DNA of 64,000 nt. Source: Acinetobacter sp. CS-2 (GTDB taxonomy: Bacteria; Pseudomonadota; Gammaproteobacteria; Pseudomonadales; Moraxellaceae). A program made the translations under genes and the position numbers. Below are positions 6,240 through 13,783 of the stretch, piece after piece. The stretch covers positions 1,550,001 to 1,614,000 of the forward strand of contig NZ_CP067019.1 of the NCBI RefSeq assembly GCF_016599715.1, written 5' to 3'. The number at the start of each line of letters is the position of its first letter. The first letter of the stretch is position 1. The notes below the pieces were generated by a model. It searched no databases. It had not been told where the DNA came from and saw only the letters and a program-made list of their open reading frames with translations.

Positions 6240-8393
6240 ATGCAACCAGTAACTTTCCTTGAGGCGCTTCAGTTTGCTCACAGTAAGAAGATTGTCCTTC
6301 CGGATGAGTTCTATTCAATGGACCTTAAGACCAGGCAGATGGCGACTACAGTTAGCTTTCTATCAAGTCTTGAGCAAATTGAAACGGTTATCAAGGCGGT
6401 GAATAAATCCATTGCCGACGGTGGAACGTTTAATGACTTTCAAAAGCTGATTGCTGAGTCTGAAATCATTTTACCGAAGCATTACTTGGACAATGTATTC
6501 CGTACCAATATCCAGAATGCGTATGGTCATGGGCGGTGGCAACAACAGCAACGGAATAAGGCTAAACGTCCATATCTGATGTACTCGGCGATTGATGATA
6601 GCCGGGTGCGTCCTGCACATTTAGCCTTGAATCGTATTGTGCTACCAATTGATCATCCATTTTGGCTGACACATTACCCGCCGTTGGGTTTCCGTTGTTT
6701 CTTACCTGATACGAAAATTGATGGTGCCTCACATGGCGCAATTAAGAGATTTTACAGCGGGAAGGTCGTAAAGCTTGTCACCCAGTCTGGCCGCAAGTTG
6801 AGGGTCACGGCTAATCACCCAATACTTACGAGTCGTGGTTGGGTTATTGCTGAGCTCATTAAGCAAGGCGACAATTTGATTGCTTACGACAGACCAGTCG
6901 AAAGTCTTAATGCTAACGGTTTGACGCGGGAGGTATACGATAATGAGTTTGTACCCACTGCTGAAAATCTTTTCAAGTCGTTCATTAGTCATGCTCTTAC
7001 TATCGGCGAAGCATCTTCTTTCAAGTTCGATAGCAATCTTTTCACCTTTGATAGTGAAATCCACATTGATATCCTGAATGATGGTTTGTCGATCAAGATT
7101 GATTCCAATGGTGGTCAAGGCATCAAACAGCGAATGTTCGTGATCAGAAATGATGGAACCTGTTTCGAGAGCTTTGAAGCCAGCAGCACGCCTAAGAGTG
7201 GGCTTGTTGTTCCTAATATTATGCTTTCTCAGGATTCTGGCGACATTTCCCTCGGATGTGTTGAAAGTAGTAGCGACTTTATGCTTGCCGATATTTTGAG
7301 ATTGATAGAGATCAAGGACAGCAAGCTCCAACTCTCTATTGGAGTCTCTACAGGCATCCCAAGCAGCAGAGCATTGACGCTCAATTCCGCCTGGAGTCTG
7401 TTTGATGGTCTTCCACTTGACCGCTTCGGCTTGGCTTTGTGTTCTCAAGACAACGCCCTTTTTGAGGAATTGTCTAGTCACGGAGTGTCTGACGATTCCG
7501 GTCTGTTTGGATATTTGGTTGATGCTCATGCCAGCCATGTAGCAGTCGATCCAGTGGTCGATGTTGTTGAGGACTTTTTCAGCGGTCATGTGTATGATTT
7601 CCAGAGTGATAGTGGTTTATTGTCCGCAGATGGAATTATAACACATAACTGCCGGTGCACTGTGATTGCTTTAACCGAGAAACAGGCATTGAAATACGGC
7701 ATTACTCCTGATGATAAGTTGCCAGAAGTTGCCGAGGCACTGGATTGGAGTTCTCATCCGCTGCAGTTTGGTGAGCTTGAATCACTAGTTGATAAGAAGA
7801 TCAGTGCTTCATCACTGGATAAGGAATATCTCCTCGAGCAGAAAGAAGTAATTAAGGCTGAATGGACTGCGAGTAAAAAGTTGACCAGTCTTTTTGCTCC
7901 AATGGATGATAAAACCCGGGACCTGTTTGATACGGTGGCCAATACGGTGATTCCACTCGATCCACAGATCAGGCCAAGTGCAATTCGAACTTTTTTGGAT
8001 TATGTACAAGGGAATGATGCTGCACTGACTGGTTATTTAAACTCTGCTACTAGTTCACTGGCTGATGATGTGCTTAAGCGCTGGATAGGTACTGATATGG
8101 CAGCTATTCAGGCTGTGGCAAGTAATACGACCTCAACCGTGGTGGGTGCTGCAACTCTTCAGCAGGTGGCAGCTTATCAGGTCGGACAAACAGTTCAACT
8201 AAATGCGCCGTTGCTGATGGCTGATATGGCTTCAGATATCGTAATCAAGATTGAGAATGCCAAAGGTTTGGGTATTGATCTTGAAAAGCTCAATGCTGGG
8301 CAAGGTGTACTGTTTGAAATGGGATTGTCTTTTGAGGTTCTTAAGGTTGAGATTGTAGAGGAGAAAATGATTTATACTTTGAAGTTAAGATAG
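6240..8393 (+). CDS. Mu gpF-like head morphogenesis protein containing an intein
   Basis: The 717-residue product is a minor head protein of the Mu gpF/SPP1 gp7 type split by an intein. The N-extein (1-152) includes VFRTNIQNAYGHGRWQQQQ and DDSRVRPAHLALNRIVLP, hallmarks of the family, and ends PPLGFR. The C-extein (471-717) begins CRCTVIAL. Joined, they restore the conserved G-F-x-Cys-Arg-Cys motif and give a 399-residue protein, near the family's usual size. The intein is residues 153-470. Splicing should therefore be needed to make a working head protein. It sits between the portal and the protease/scaffold genes. Codons 164-450 are also read on the opposite strand as a nuclease gene. Confidence 0.9.
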   Translation: MQPVTFLEALQFAHSKKIVLPDEFYSMDLKTRQMATTVSFLSSLEQIETVIKAVNKSIADGGTFNDFQKLIAESEIILPKHYLDNVFRTNIQNAYGHGRWQQQQRNKAKRPYLMYSAIDDSRVRPAHLALNRIVLPIDHPFWLTHYPPLGFRCFLPDTKIDGASHGAIKRFYSGKVVKLVTQSGRKLRVTANHPILTSRGWVIAELIKQGDNLIAYDRPVESLNANGLTREVYDNEFVPTAENLFKSFISHALTIGEASSFKFDSNLFTFDSEIHIDILNDGLSIKIDSNGGQGIKQRMFVIRNDGTCFESFEASSTPKSGLVVPNIMLSQDSGDISLGCVESSSDFMLADILRLIEIKDSKLQLSIGVSTGIPSSRALTLNSAWSLFDGLPLDRFGLALCSQDNALFEELSSHGVSDDSGLFGYLVDAHASHVAVDPVVDVVEDFFSGHVYDFQSDSGLLSADGIITHNCRCTVIALTEKQALKYGITPDDKLPEVAEALDWSSHPLQFGELESLVDKKISASSLDKEYLLEQKEVIKAEWTASKKLTSLFAPMDDKTRDLFDTVANTVIPLDPQIRPSAIRTFLDYVQGNDAALTGYLNSATSSLADDVLKRWIGTDMAAIQAVASNTTSTVVGAATLQQVAAYQVGQTVQLNAPLLMADMASDIVIKIENAKGLGIDLEKLNAGQGVLFEMGLSFEVLKVEIVEEKMIYTLKLR
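6729..7589 (-). CDS. Antisense homing-endonuclease candidate nested in the intein (286 aa)
   Basis: On the minus strand, from ATG at 7589 to TGA at 6729, an apparently genuine protein is read. Residues 14-48 form one helix-turn-helix (CYMAGMSINQISKQTGIVRH) and residues 90-128 a second (KVATTFNTSEGNVARILRKH). Residues 150-222 look like a Vsr/EDxHD-type PD-(D/E)XK core: Glu151 in EHSLFDAL, Asp177 in NVDFTIKGEKIAIELERR, Glu188/Glu190, then SSGYKLIIVYL. DNA-binding repeats fused to a Vsr-like nuclease occur in known homing endonucleases, so I infer that it mobilises the intein. Codons share triplet boundaries with the intein frame (residue n here lies opposite residue 451-n of the head protein). 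The first 18 and last 45 residues overlap the splicing domains. The ribosome site is weak (GGAA, 9 bases). Family assignment by eye only. Confidence 0.8.
   Translation of the reverse strand: MTAEKVLNNIDHWIDCYMAGMSINQISKQTGIVRHSVTRQFLKKGVVLRTQSQAEAVKWKTIKQTPGGIERQCSAAWDACRDSNRELELAVLDLYQSQNIGKHKVATTFNTSEGNVARILRKHNIRNNKPTLRRAAGFKALETGSIISDHEHSLFDALTTIGINLDRQTIIQDINVDFTIKGEKIAIELERRCFADSKSMTNERLEKIFSSGYKLIIVYLPRQTVSIKTFDWSVVSNQIVALLNELSNNPTTTRKYWVISRDPQLAARLGDKLYDLPAVKSLNCAM
7635..7643 (-). promoter_or_regulatory. Extended -10 promoter for the antisense nuclease gene
   Basis: Read on the minus strand the bases are TGTTATAAT, a perfect extended -10 (TGn plus TATAAT). The -35 is poor, as allowed for extended -10 promoters. 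Transcription should start near 7627, about 38 bases before the ATG at 7589. On the plus strand the same 9 bases are the codons ATT ATA ACA for Ile-Ile-Thr of intein block G. Confidence 0.55.
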
Positions 8394-8419
8394 GTGAGAA
8401 AATCAAATAGACTTCAAGT

Positions 8420-8818
8420 ATGGCTAATATGAATAAAACAGAGGCTTTCAATAAACTGGGCGCATCTCCAAAGAATACAGTTTGGTCAGTTTCTGCTTTT
8501 AATAAAGATAAACAATTAGTTCTAAGCTTATGGCAAGACTTCTTTAAAACAGAAAGTGGAAAAGCAATATATGTAGATTCAATATCCAGATGGCATGGAC
8601 ATGGTAATAAAGAGTTTAGAGAAAATTTCTTAATTGCATATGAGAAAAAAATGCCTATTAGAGCTGTGATTGCACGTACAAATAATATTGAGGGTGTTAA
8701 GCGTGGAGAAGATGCTAGTAAATTTCACAATACATTTTCACCTAAATTAGATTGGATTGGAGAAATAACTTCTTGGGATGGAGATAATTTTGAAATCACA
8801 TTTGAACGTTCTACTTAG
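8420..8818 (+). CDS. Hypothetical protein between head genes (132 aa)
   Basis: The product begins MANMNKTEAFNKLGASPKNT and contains VLSLWQDFFK and ISRWHGHGNKEFRENFLIAYE. It has no signal peptide. I do not recognise a family with confidence; the 'NTVWSVSAFN...VLSLWQD' pattern recalls a small domain seen beside restriction/DNA-modification proteins, but this is weak. It is set between the gpF-like gene and the protease/scaffold gene, has AT-rich codons unlike its neighbours, and is closed by its own terminator at 8843-8864. That layout suggests an inserted accessory (moron) gene. Confidence 0.55.
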   Translation: MANMNKTEAFNKLGASPKNTVWSVSAFNKDKQLVLSLWQDFFKTESGKAIYVDSISRWHGHGNKEFRENFLIAYEKKMPIRAVIARTNNIEGVKRGEDASKFHNTFSPKLDWIGEITSWDGDNFEITFERST

Positions 8819-8842
8819 TAAAAATAGTTTTAATCAAGTAAA

Positions 8843-8864
8843 GCCGCCTTCGGGCGGTTTTTTT
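8843..8864 (+). terminator. Intrinsic terminator before the protease gene
   Basis: A CCGCC-TTCG-GGCGG hairpin (8844-8857) is followed by seven Ts and ATGG. The following gene starts 15 bases later. It fits the recurring hairpin/T-run/ATG border of this prophage. Confidence 0.75.
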
Positions 8865-8878
8865 ATGGAGCATGAAAA

Positions 8879-9844
8879 ATGCCAGATCCAAATGAGGAAC
8901 GGCTGAAGTACCTATTTAATGCTGCGGCAATTGAGGTACCAAAGGCAGAAGAAGGAAAAAAACGAACCTTTAAGGGAACAGCTTACAGTGGTGGGCGTGT
9001 AGATGGTCACTGGTATTGGGGCCGGACTGGTGTGGTCTTTGATCTTGATGGTATCGAAATTGACTCACCTACAGCACTACTGGAAGAGCACTTCGGATCT
9101 AACCGTATTGGTGTGGTTAAGCAAGTCGATACTAATGGAAAGATTGATGTTGAAGGGCACTTCTTGACCAATGAACGGGCCAAAGAAATTGTCCAGGATT
9201 CTGATGATGAGTTTCCGTTTCAAATGTCAATGTTCATTGATCCGGGTTCTGTTGAAGAAGTGAATACAGGCCAGACCGTCGTGGTCAATGGTCAGTCATT
9301 TACTGGACCTATCGCCGTGTTCCGCAATAACCGCATTCGTGAGTTCACGATCTGTTCAACAGGTGCGGATCGTAACACATCAATTAAAGCCTTCTCAGGC
9401 AAAGCCAATCCAAACCCAACCAAAGAGGACACAAACGTGACCGAATTAGAAAAAGCACAACAGGCCAAAGAGCAGGCAGAACGTGAACGCGATGATGCAC
9501 TGGCCGAACTTAAGAAGTTCAAAGCTCAAAAGCGTACTGATGATATCACTGCATTAGAAGCTGAGCTTAAAACACAGTTTAGCGTTGATGATAAAATTGC
9601 ATATACAAATATGGATGATTCGATTTTTGAGTTTACAGCCAAGCAACTTCGCCAATTCTCGGCAGGAAGTCAGCAACCACCAGCAGGACAGCAACAACAA
9701 CAGCAACCAGCACCGAGTGTTAATCCAGCATATGCACACTTATTCACTCATCAAGCTAATGGTGGTCAAGGTGGGCAAGCTCCACAAGGATCAGCTTTGG
9801 ATCAGGCATTTGCCAAATTTGCGGCAGCTCAGGAGTCTAAATAA
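8879..9844 (+). CDS. Prohead protease/scaffold-like protein (321 aa)
   Basis: The position between gpF and the decoration and capsid genes is that of the Mu gpI-type protease/scaffold. The N-terminal 180 residues form a mixed alpha/beta domain (FKGTAYSGGRVDGHWYW; LTNERAKEIVQDS; MSMFIDPGSVEEV; REFTICSTGADRNT). The last part resembles the end of peptidase domains that assemble heads. Residues about 190-230 are a strong coiled coil (LEKAQQAKEQAERERDDALA), then a Gln/Pro-rich linker, as in scaffolds. Catalytic residues cannot be fixed by eye. Start ATG 8879 has GGAG nine bases upstream. It shares one base with the next gene. Confidence 0.65.
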   Translation: MPDPNEERLKYLFNAAAIEVPKAEEGKKRTFKGTAYSGGRVDGHWYWGRTGVVFDLDGIEIDSPTALLEEHFGSNRIGVVKQVDTNGKIDVEGHFLTNERAKEIVQDSDDEFPFQMSMFIDPGSVEEVNTGQTVVVNGQSFTGPIAVFRNNRIREFTICSTGADRNTSIKAFSGKANPNPTKEDTNVTELEKAQQAKEQAERERDDALAELKKFKAQKRTDDITALEAELKTQFSVDDKIAYTNMDDSIFEFTAKQLRQFSAGSQQPPAGQQQQQQPAPSVNPAYAHLFTHQANGGQGGQAPQGSALDQAFAKFAAAQESK

Positions 9845-10227
9845 TGGGAACAATTACTCAAACCATTACCATTAATCAATTGGTGGTAGGTGATGGTATT
9901 CGTACTGAAAATGCCAAAGTAAAAACAGCAACTGCATACAAACGTGGAGATCTACTCAACGTTGGTGCCAACAACGTGGCTGATCATCCGGTAGTGACTG
10001 AAGGTGTGATTGGTGATTGGAATGCGATTGCTGTGTCAGATTTCACTGCAGAGCAATCTACATATCACTCCAACAATAATCTAGAGATGCCGATCTATGT
10101 GCAGGGTCCATTTGATATTGAGGTGGTTACTGTGAATGGAACGCCTTTAACCACTGCTCAATATGATGCAGTACGTGCACAGGCATTAAAAAACAAAATC
10201 GAACTTCGTAAGGTCGTGGGGAACTAA
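9844..10227 (+). CDS. Head decoration protein-like (127 aa)
   Basis: A small beta-rich protein (TQTITINQLVVGDGIRTENA, later YKRGDLLNVGANNVADHPV) lies directly upstream of the major capsid gene, where lambda gpD-like decoration proteins sit. The pattern of a property list ('KRGDLL... AIAVSDFTAEQ... YVQGPFDIEVV') is typical of that fold. It should bind and stabilise the expanded capsid. It overlaps the previous stop by one base (TAATG). Confidence 0.7.
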   Translation: MGTITQTITINQLVVGDGIRTENAKVKTATAYKRGDLLNVGANNVADHPVVTEGVIGDWNAIAVSDFTAEQSTYHSNNNLEMPIYVQGPFDIEVVTVNGTPLTTAQYDAVRAQALKNKIELRKVVGN

Positions 10228-10230
10228 GAC

Positions 10231-11304
10231 ATGAGTCAGACTTTTACATTTCAAAATGCACCAGTTGAATTACTGGATATACCACAGCTGGTGTTCCTGA
10301 CCGATACTACTCAAAAGGTAGATACCTGGTTGATGGATCGCTTTTTCCCTCAGCGTGTTTCGTACACTAAAAAGGAAGTTCCAGTTGGTGAGTTGAATAC
10401 AGCAACTCCACTTGCGCCGTTTGTTACCCCGAATGCAGCTGGTCGTCAAATTAAAGTGGGTGAGTCTGGCAATGTGAAATTCGTGAAGCCTGCCTACCTA
10501 AAACCAATGATGACGGTTATGCCAAGTGAAGTGCAAAACACTGCTCTTATCGCACGCTTACGTCAGTTTGGGGTGATTGCGACCGGTTCAAATCGTTTAT
10601 CTGATGCGGATCTACTTTTAATTGACCAAGCGCAAAAGGCTCTCTATCTGCGCCAATCAATTGAAAACCGAAAGCTATTAATTGCGCGTGATGTACTTCT
10701 CTACGGTAAAACAACCTTTGCTTCAGCGGACTTCCCGATGTATGAAGTGGATTACGAGCGTAACCCTGCTTGTAACTTCACTCCATTAGTCAAATGGGGG
10801 CAGGCAGGTGCTACACCGGTTAAAGACATTCAGTCGATGATTGATTTATCAGTTGAGCATTCTGGTACGTCACCTAATATGGCTCTGACTACTTCCAAAG
10901 TGTTCAATACTTTGATTAAGGATGCTGAATTTAAAGAAAAATTCATTGCTCCTTATGCGGGTATCAGCGTGCCAATCACACCGACGTTTGACCAAGCTGA
11001 TAAGCCTCAATTCCGTGGCACAGTGGATAATATTGAAATCTGGACTTATGACGTTAAGCACAGCATGGAAGGTGTTGCGGAACGTTTTATTCCGGAAGAT
11101 TTCTTTGGTTTGGTTTCTGATGCAAATGGCTGGATTGCACATTGTGCGCTTCAAAACGTTGAAGCATTTGGCCAGGCATTAGAATTCTATTTAAGCCAAT
11201 GGCAAGAAAAGAATCCTTCAAGCATTCAATTGTTAGCTGAATCATCTCCACTTGCTGTTCCCAATAACAAGAACGGTTTAGTGGGCGGTCGTGGATTCGT
11301 ATAA
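10231..11304 (+). CDS. Major capsid protein (lambda gpE family)
   Basis: 357 residues with the gpE-family start: TQKVDTWLMDRFFPQRVSYT followed by VPVGELNTATPLAPFVTPNAAGR. The middle holds the conserved QKALYLRQSIENRKLLIARD helix. By family it forms the HK97-fold shell. A good ribosome site (GGGGAA, 8 bases) precedes ATG 10231. The gene has the balanced codon use of the head module. It is followed after 10 bases by a small coiled-coil protein. Confidence 0.88.
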   Translation: MSQTFTFQNAPVELLDIPQLVFLTDTTQKVDTWLMDRFFPQRVSYTKKEVPVGELNTATPLAPFVTPNAAGRQIKVGESGNVKFVKPAYLKPMMTVMPSEVQNTALIARLRQFGVIATGSNRLSDADLLLIDQAQKALYLRQSIENRKLLIARDVLLYGKTTFASADFPMYEVDYERNPACNFTPLVKWGQAGATPVKDIQSMIDLSVEHSGTSPNMALTTSKVFNTLIKDAEFKEKFIAPYAGISVPITPTFDQADKPQFRGTVDNIEIWTYDVKHSMEGVAERFIPEDFFGLVSDANGWIAHCALQNVEAFGQALEFYLSQWQEKNPSSIQLLAESSPLAVPNNKNGLVGGRGFV

Positions 11305-11314
11305 GGAGAACTAA

Positions 11315-11587
11315 ATGCCAAAGTACATTGCAAAACAGTCGATCGGACATTTTCGTCCAGGTCAGGAAATTAAAGGGCTTGAAGCTAACCAACTTCAGGC
11401 CCTTTTAGCATCTGGGGCTATTGAAGAATATCAAGAGCTAGCAGAGCCTAAAGCAGATGGTACCGCCGCACGTTTGGCCGAGCTTGAAAAGGAAAATGCC
11501 GAGCTTAAGGCTAAGGTGGCTGAACTTGAAAAAGTAAAGTCTGCTGCGAAACCTAAAGCCACGGACAAACCGGACGAAGCTAAATAG
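11315..11587 (+). CDS. Small coiled-coil head protein (90 aa)
   Basis: The first 50 residues (MPKYIAKQSIGHFRPGQEIK...LLASGAIEEYQE) resemble the short domain found in phage proteins between capsid and gp36. Residues 52-75 form a heptad coiled coil (AARLAELEKENAELKAKVAE), then a Lys/Pro/Ala tail. A role at the head-tail interface is inferred from position only. Start set by AAGGAG 7 bases upstream. Confidence 0.6.
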   Translation: MPKYIAKQSIGHFRPGQEIKGLEANQLQALLASGAIEEYQELAEPKADGTAARLAELEKENAELKAKVAELEKVKSAAKPKATDKPDEAK

Positions 11588-11594
11588 GTGATCT

Positions 11595-12035
11595 ATGTAC
11601 GCGACTGAATCAGATTTGGTCGCACGATTTGGGAATGAGATTGAGCAGCTTAAACAGATGCTTCCATCTCAATCAGCTATTGATGATGCAATCCAGGATG
11701 CAACGGAAGAAATTAATGGCCACATCGGTGGTCGTTATCCTTTGCCGCTTCCTAATGTGCCCAGTAATTTAAAGCGTATGGCGTGTGATATTGCACGCTA
11801 TCGTCTTTATTTTCAGCAACCAACTGAAGAAGTTCGAAAGCGTTATGAGGATGCAATCGCATTCTTAAAACGTGTTGCTGATAACAAAGCGCATTTGCAG
11901 ATCCAATTGCCTGAAACAAACCAGATCGTGGATGACCAACCCAAAAACAAACCATCTACAGCACCTATAGGCGCATCTTACACCGGCGGTGTCTTTGGGG
12001 ATGCTATTCTGGATCAGATGCCAAGCATCAAGTGA
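11595..12035 (+). CDS. Head-tail connector, Mu gp36-like (DUF1320)
   Basis: 146 residues. The start MYATESDLVARFGNEIEQL and INGHIGGRYPLPLPNVPSNL are the classic DUF1320/gp36 signature. The helix 'KRMACDIARYRLYF' follows. These proteins act at the head-tail joint in Mu-like phages. AGGTGA precedes the start. The last 35 residues are Pro/Gly/Thr-rich and probably flexible. Confidence 0.82.
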   Translation: MYATESDLVARFGNEIEQLKQMLPSQSAIDDAIQDATEEINGHIGGRYPLPLPNVPSNLKRMACDIARYRLYFQQPTEEVRKRYEDAIAFLKRVADNKAHLQIQLPETNQIVDDQPKNKPSTAPIGASYTGGVFGDAILDQMPSIK

Positions 12036-12042
12036 GGTATTT

Positions 12043-12591
12043 ATGAGTGGTGTGGCAATTTCAATCGATGTTGATGGTGACTCTCCAATTCTGGCCATTC
12101 TTAAAAGTCTCTCTGATTTTGAACAGCGTAAGAGTGAATTATTTGATGATATTGGAAACACCAACACCAATGGCATTCGCTCACGTTGGATTGGTGGCGA
12201 AGGGCTAGAGGGAAAATGGCCGCTATCTGTACGAGTAATGCGCAAAGGAGGCATTACCTTACGCGATAAATCAAGACTGATGAATTCAATTACTCACAAT
12301 GTTCTTACTAATGGTGTGGAAGTTGGTACTGATGTTGTGTATGGAGCGATTCATCACTTTGGTGGTGAAATCAAACATGAAGCGCGTATGCATAGAACAT
12401 TTTTCAGTCAAAACATGCGTACAGGTGAAGTGGGTAACCGTTTTGTAAGGCGTAGTCGCTCCAACTTTATGCAAGAGACTATGGGCAAAGCCTATACCGT
12501 GAATATGCCACGTCGACCTTGGCTTGGTATTACTGAGGATGAGGAGCAAAGCATTTTGAACTCTATTAAAGGGGTGGTATTTGATGAGTAA
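12043..12591 (+). CDS. Virion morphogenesis protein, Mu gpG-like (182 aa)
   Basis: The protein matches the phage_tail_S/gpG family: LSDFEQRKSELFDDIGN..., then LTLRDKSRLMNSI-type text (ITLRDKSRLMNSITHNV), GTDVVYGAIHHFGGEI and the closing MPRRPWLGIT. These are tail-completion proteins needed to join head and tail. I chose ATG 12043 with GAGG 5 bases upstream, not the frame's earlier codons that overlap gp36. An insertion (about residues 115-145) separates the HFGGEI and PRRPWLG motifs. Confidence 0.82.
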   Translation: MSGVAISIDVDGDSPILAILKSLSDFEQRKSELFDDIGNTNTNGIRSRWIGGEGLEGKWPLSVRVMRKGGITLRDKSRLMNSITHNVLTNGVEVGTDVVYGAIHHFGGEIKHEARMHRTFFSQNMRTGEVGNRFVRRSRSNFMQETMGKAYTVNMPRRPWLGITEDEEQSILNSIKGVVFDE

Positions 12592-13015
12592 TTTTTTTGC
12601 CGTACGGGCAGAAATTGCGGAAAAACTCGAAGAGATTTCGGAATTTAAAAAAGTTTACACCCCGATCAATATAGGAATCATCACAGAACTATCTCAAGTC
12701 ACACCAAATGCTCATGTTAATTATTTCCGAACCAATGTTCTGGATATAGCCGGGAGAGGCAAGGTTACTAAACTTGGATTGCAATGGGATGTAACGGTAA
12801 CCGAGCGACATGCAGCTTCACAATTGGGTGATGGATCAAAAGCGATTGATCGAGCAGGTGAACTTATCAGCAAGGTGATAACCCTTCTTAGTGGGTGGCA
12901 ACCAGCCTCAAGTAAAGACCCTCTAAAGCTAATTAGCATTGGGGAGGAGTTTTCATCGACATGTGTATATCTCACAGCAGTATTTGAATCAACAAAATTT
13001 ACTAATCAGGAGTAA
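12584..13015 (+). CDS. Tail terminator-like protein (Mu gp37-like, DUF1834)
   Basis: 143 residues in the position of Mu gp37. Helix-rich start (FFAVRAEIAEKLEEISEFKKV) and a beta core (KLGLQWDVTVTERHAASQLG) fit the small tail terminator fold. It would cap the tail tube. Start ATG 12584 overlaps the previous stop by 8 bases; the TTG one codon earlier is less likely. AGGGG about 9 bases upstream. Confidence 0.65.
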   Translation: MSNFFAVRAEIAEKLEEISEFKKVYTPINIGIITELSQVTPNAHVNYFRTNVLDIAGRGKVTKLGLQWDVTVTERHAASQLGDGSKAIDRAGELISKVITLLSGWQPASSKDPLKLISIGEEFSSTCVYLTAVFESTKFTNQE

Positions 13016-13018
13016 ACC

Positions 13019-13777
13019 ATGTCTAATGGTTATGAATTTTTATCCCTACAAGGGGCATCACATTTAGCACGGAATCTACCAGGGGCTAAAGTTTTACGAG
13101 AACTAGGTAACCAAACCGGGGTTAAGTTAACGATTTCCTCTGATACTTTCTCGCGTTATGAATCCAAAACAGGTAAACGTCAAAAAATTGGCGAATGGAC
13201 CAAAGCTCGTGATGTTGAACTTGAAATCACAATGGATGAACAAAAGCAGGAGGATATTGCTCTAGCATTCCAAGCCGAAATTAAAGAAATTACCATTGAG
13301 AGTGTTCAGGATAAAAATCTGGGTACTGGTTTAAAAGTTGGTGACACTATCAAGCTGGATGGTTTTAATATTTCCGATTTGATGATTAGTGACTCCAAGT
13401 CTGGAACACCTACGCAATTAGTTGAAGACCAGCATTATTCTTATGATGCTAGTTACGGCAAAGTTAAAATTTTAGACTTAACTGATCTTACCCAACCATT
13501 GATTGCTGATTACACAGTAGGGGCCGTGAAAGCCACAGTCATCTTCACCATGCCTGATGATGCAGAATATTATTATTTGTTCGAAGGTATCAATGCAATT
13601 AGCGATAAGAAGTTAGCGCTTGAGCTTTGGCGCTTTAAACCATCGGTGGATGGTAATATGGATTTCATCAATGAAGAAACTGGGGAAATTTCAATTAAAG
13701 GATCAGCATTAGCTGATACAACCAAGCAACTAGATGAAAAGCTAGGAAGCTTTGGGCGTATTGTTTATCTGGATTAA
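13019..13777 (+). CDS. Tail tube (major tail) protein (252 aa)
   Basis: The protein begins MSNGYEFLSLQGASHLARNL, a start typical of phage tail tube proteins, and has a beta-rich body with an inserted 'DQHYSYDASYGKVKILDLTD' domain, then FTMPDDAEYYYLFEGINAIS and a C-terminal GEISIKGSALADTTK. No sheath gene is adjacent, so the tail should be long and non-contractile. AGGAG precedes ATG 13019. After it the tail operon is broken by the accessory block 13778-17400. Confidence 0.8.
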   Translation: MSNGYEFLSLQGASHLARNLPGAKVLRELGNQTGVKLTISSDTFSRYESKTGKRQKIGEWTKARDVELEITMDEQKQEDIALAFQAEIKEITIESVQDKNLGTGLKVGDTIKLDGFNISDLMISDSKSGTPTQLVEDQHYSYDASYGKVKILDLTDLTQPLIADYTVGAVKATVIFTMPDDAEYYYLFEGINAISDKKLALELWRFKPSVDGNMDFINEETGEISIKGSALADTTKQLDEKLGSFGRIVYLD

Positions 13778-13783
13778 CAAAAC

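Larger units (their letters stand above)
6696..7649 (+). other. Intein (318 aa), protein-splicing element
   Basis: All splicing blocks are visible. Block A is CFLPDTKI (Cys1 at codon 6696-6698). Block B is VTANHPILTSRGW with the usual Thr-x-Asn-His, followed by AELIKQGDNLIAYD. Block F is HVYDFQSDSGLLSADG and block G is IITHN, with Cys as the first C-extein residue. The Asn at 7647-7649 would cyclise and the penultimate His is present, so it should splice by the class 1 route. Between the two splicing parts (about residues 55-280 of the intein) there is no LAGLIDADG or HNH endonuclease in this frame. That stretch looks like the shadow of the minus-strand gene. Confidence 0.93.

Noticed and set aside
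7651..8393. Minus-strand frames in the C-extein
   Set aside because: No domain pattern; treated as shadows of the head gene.
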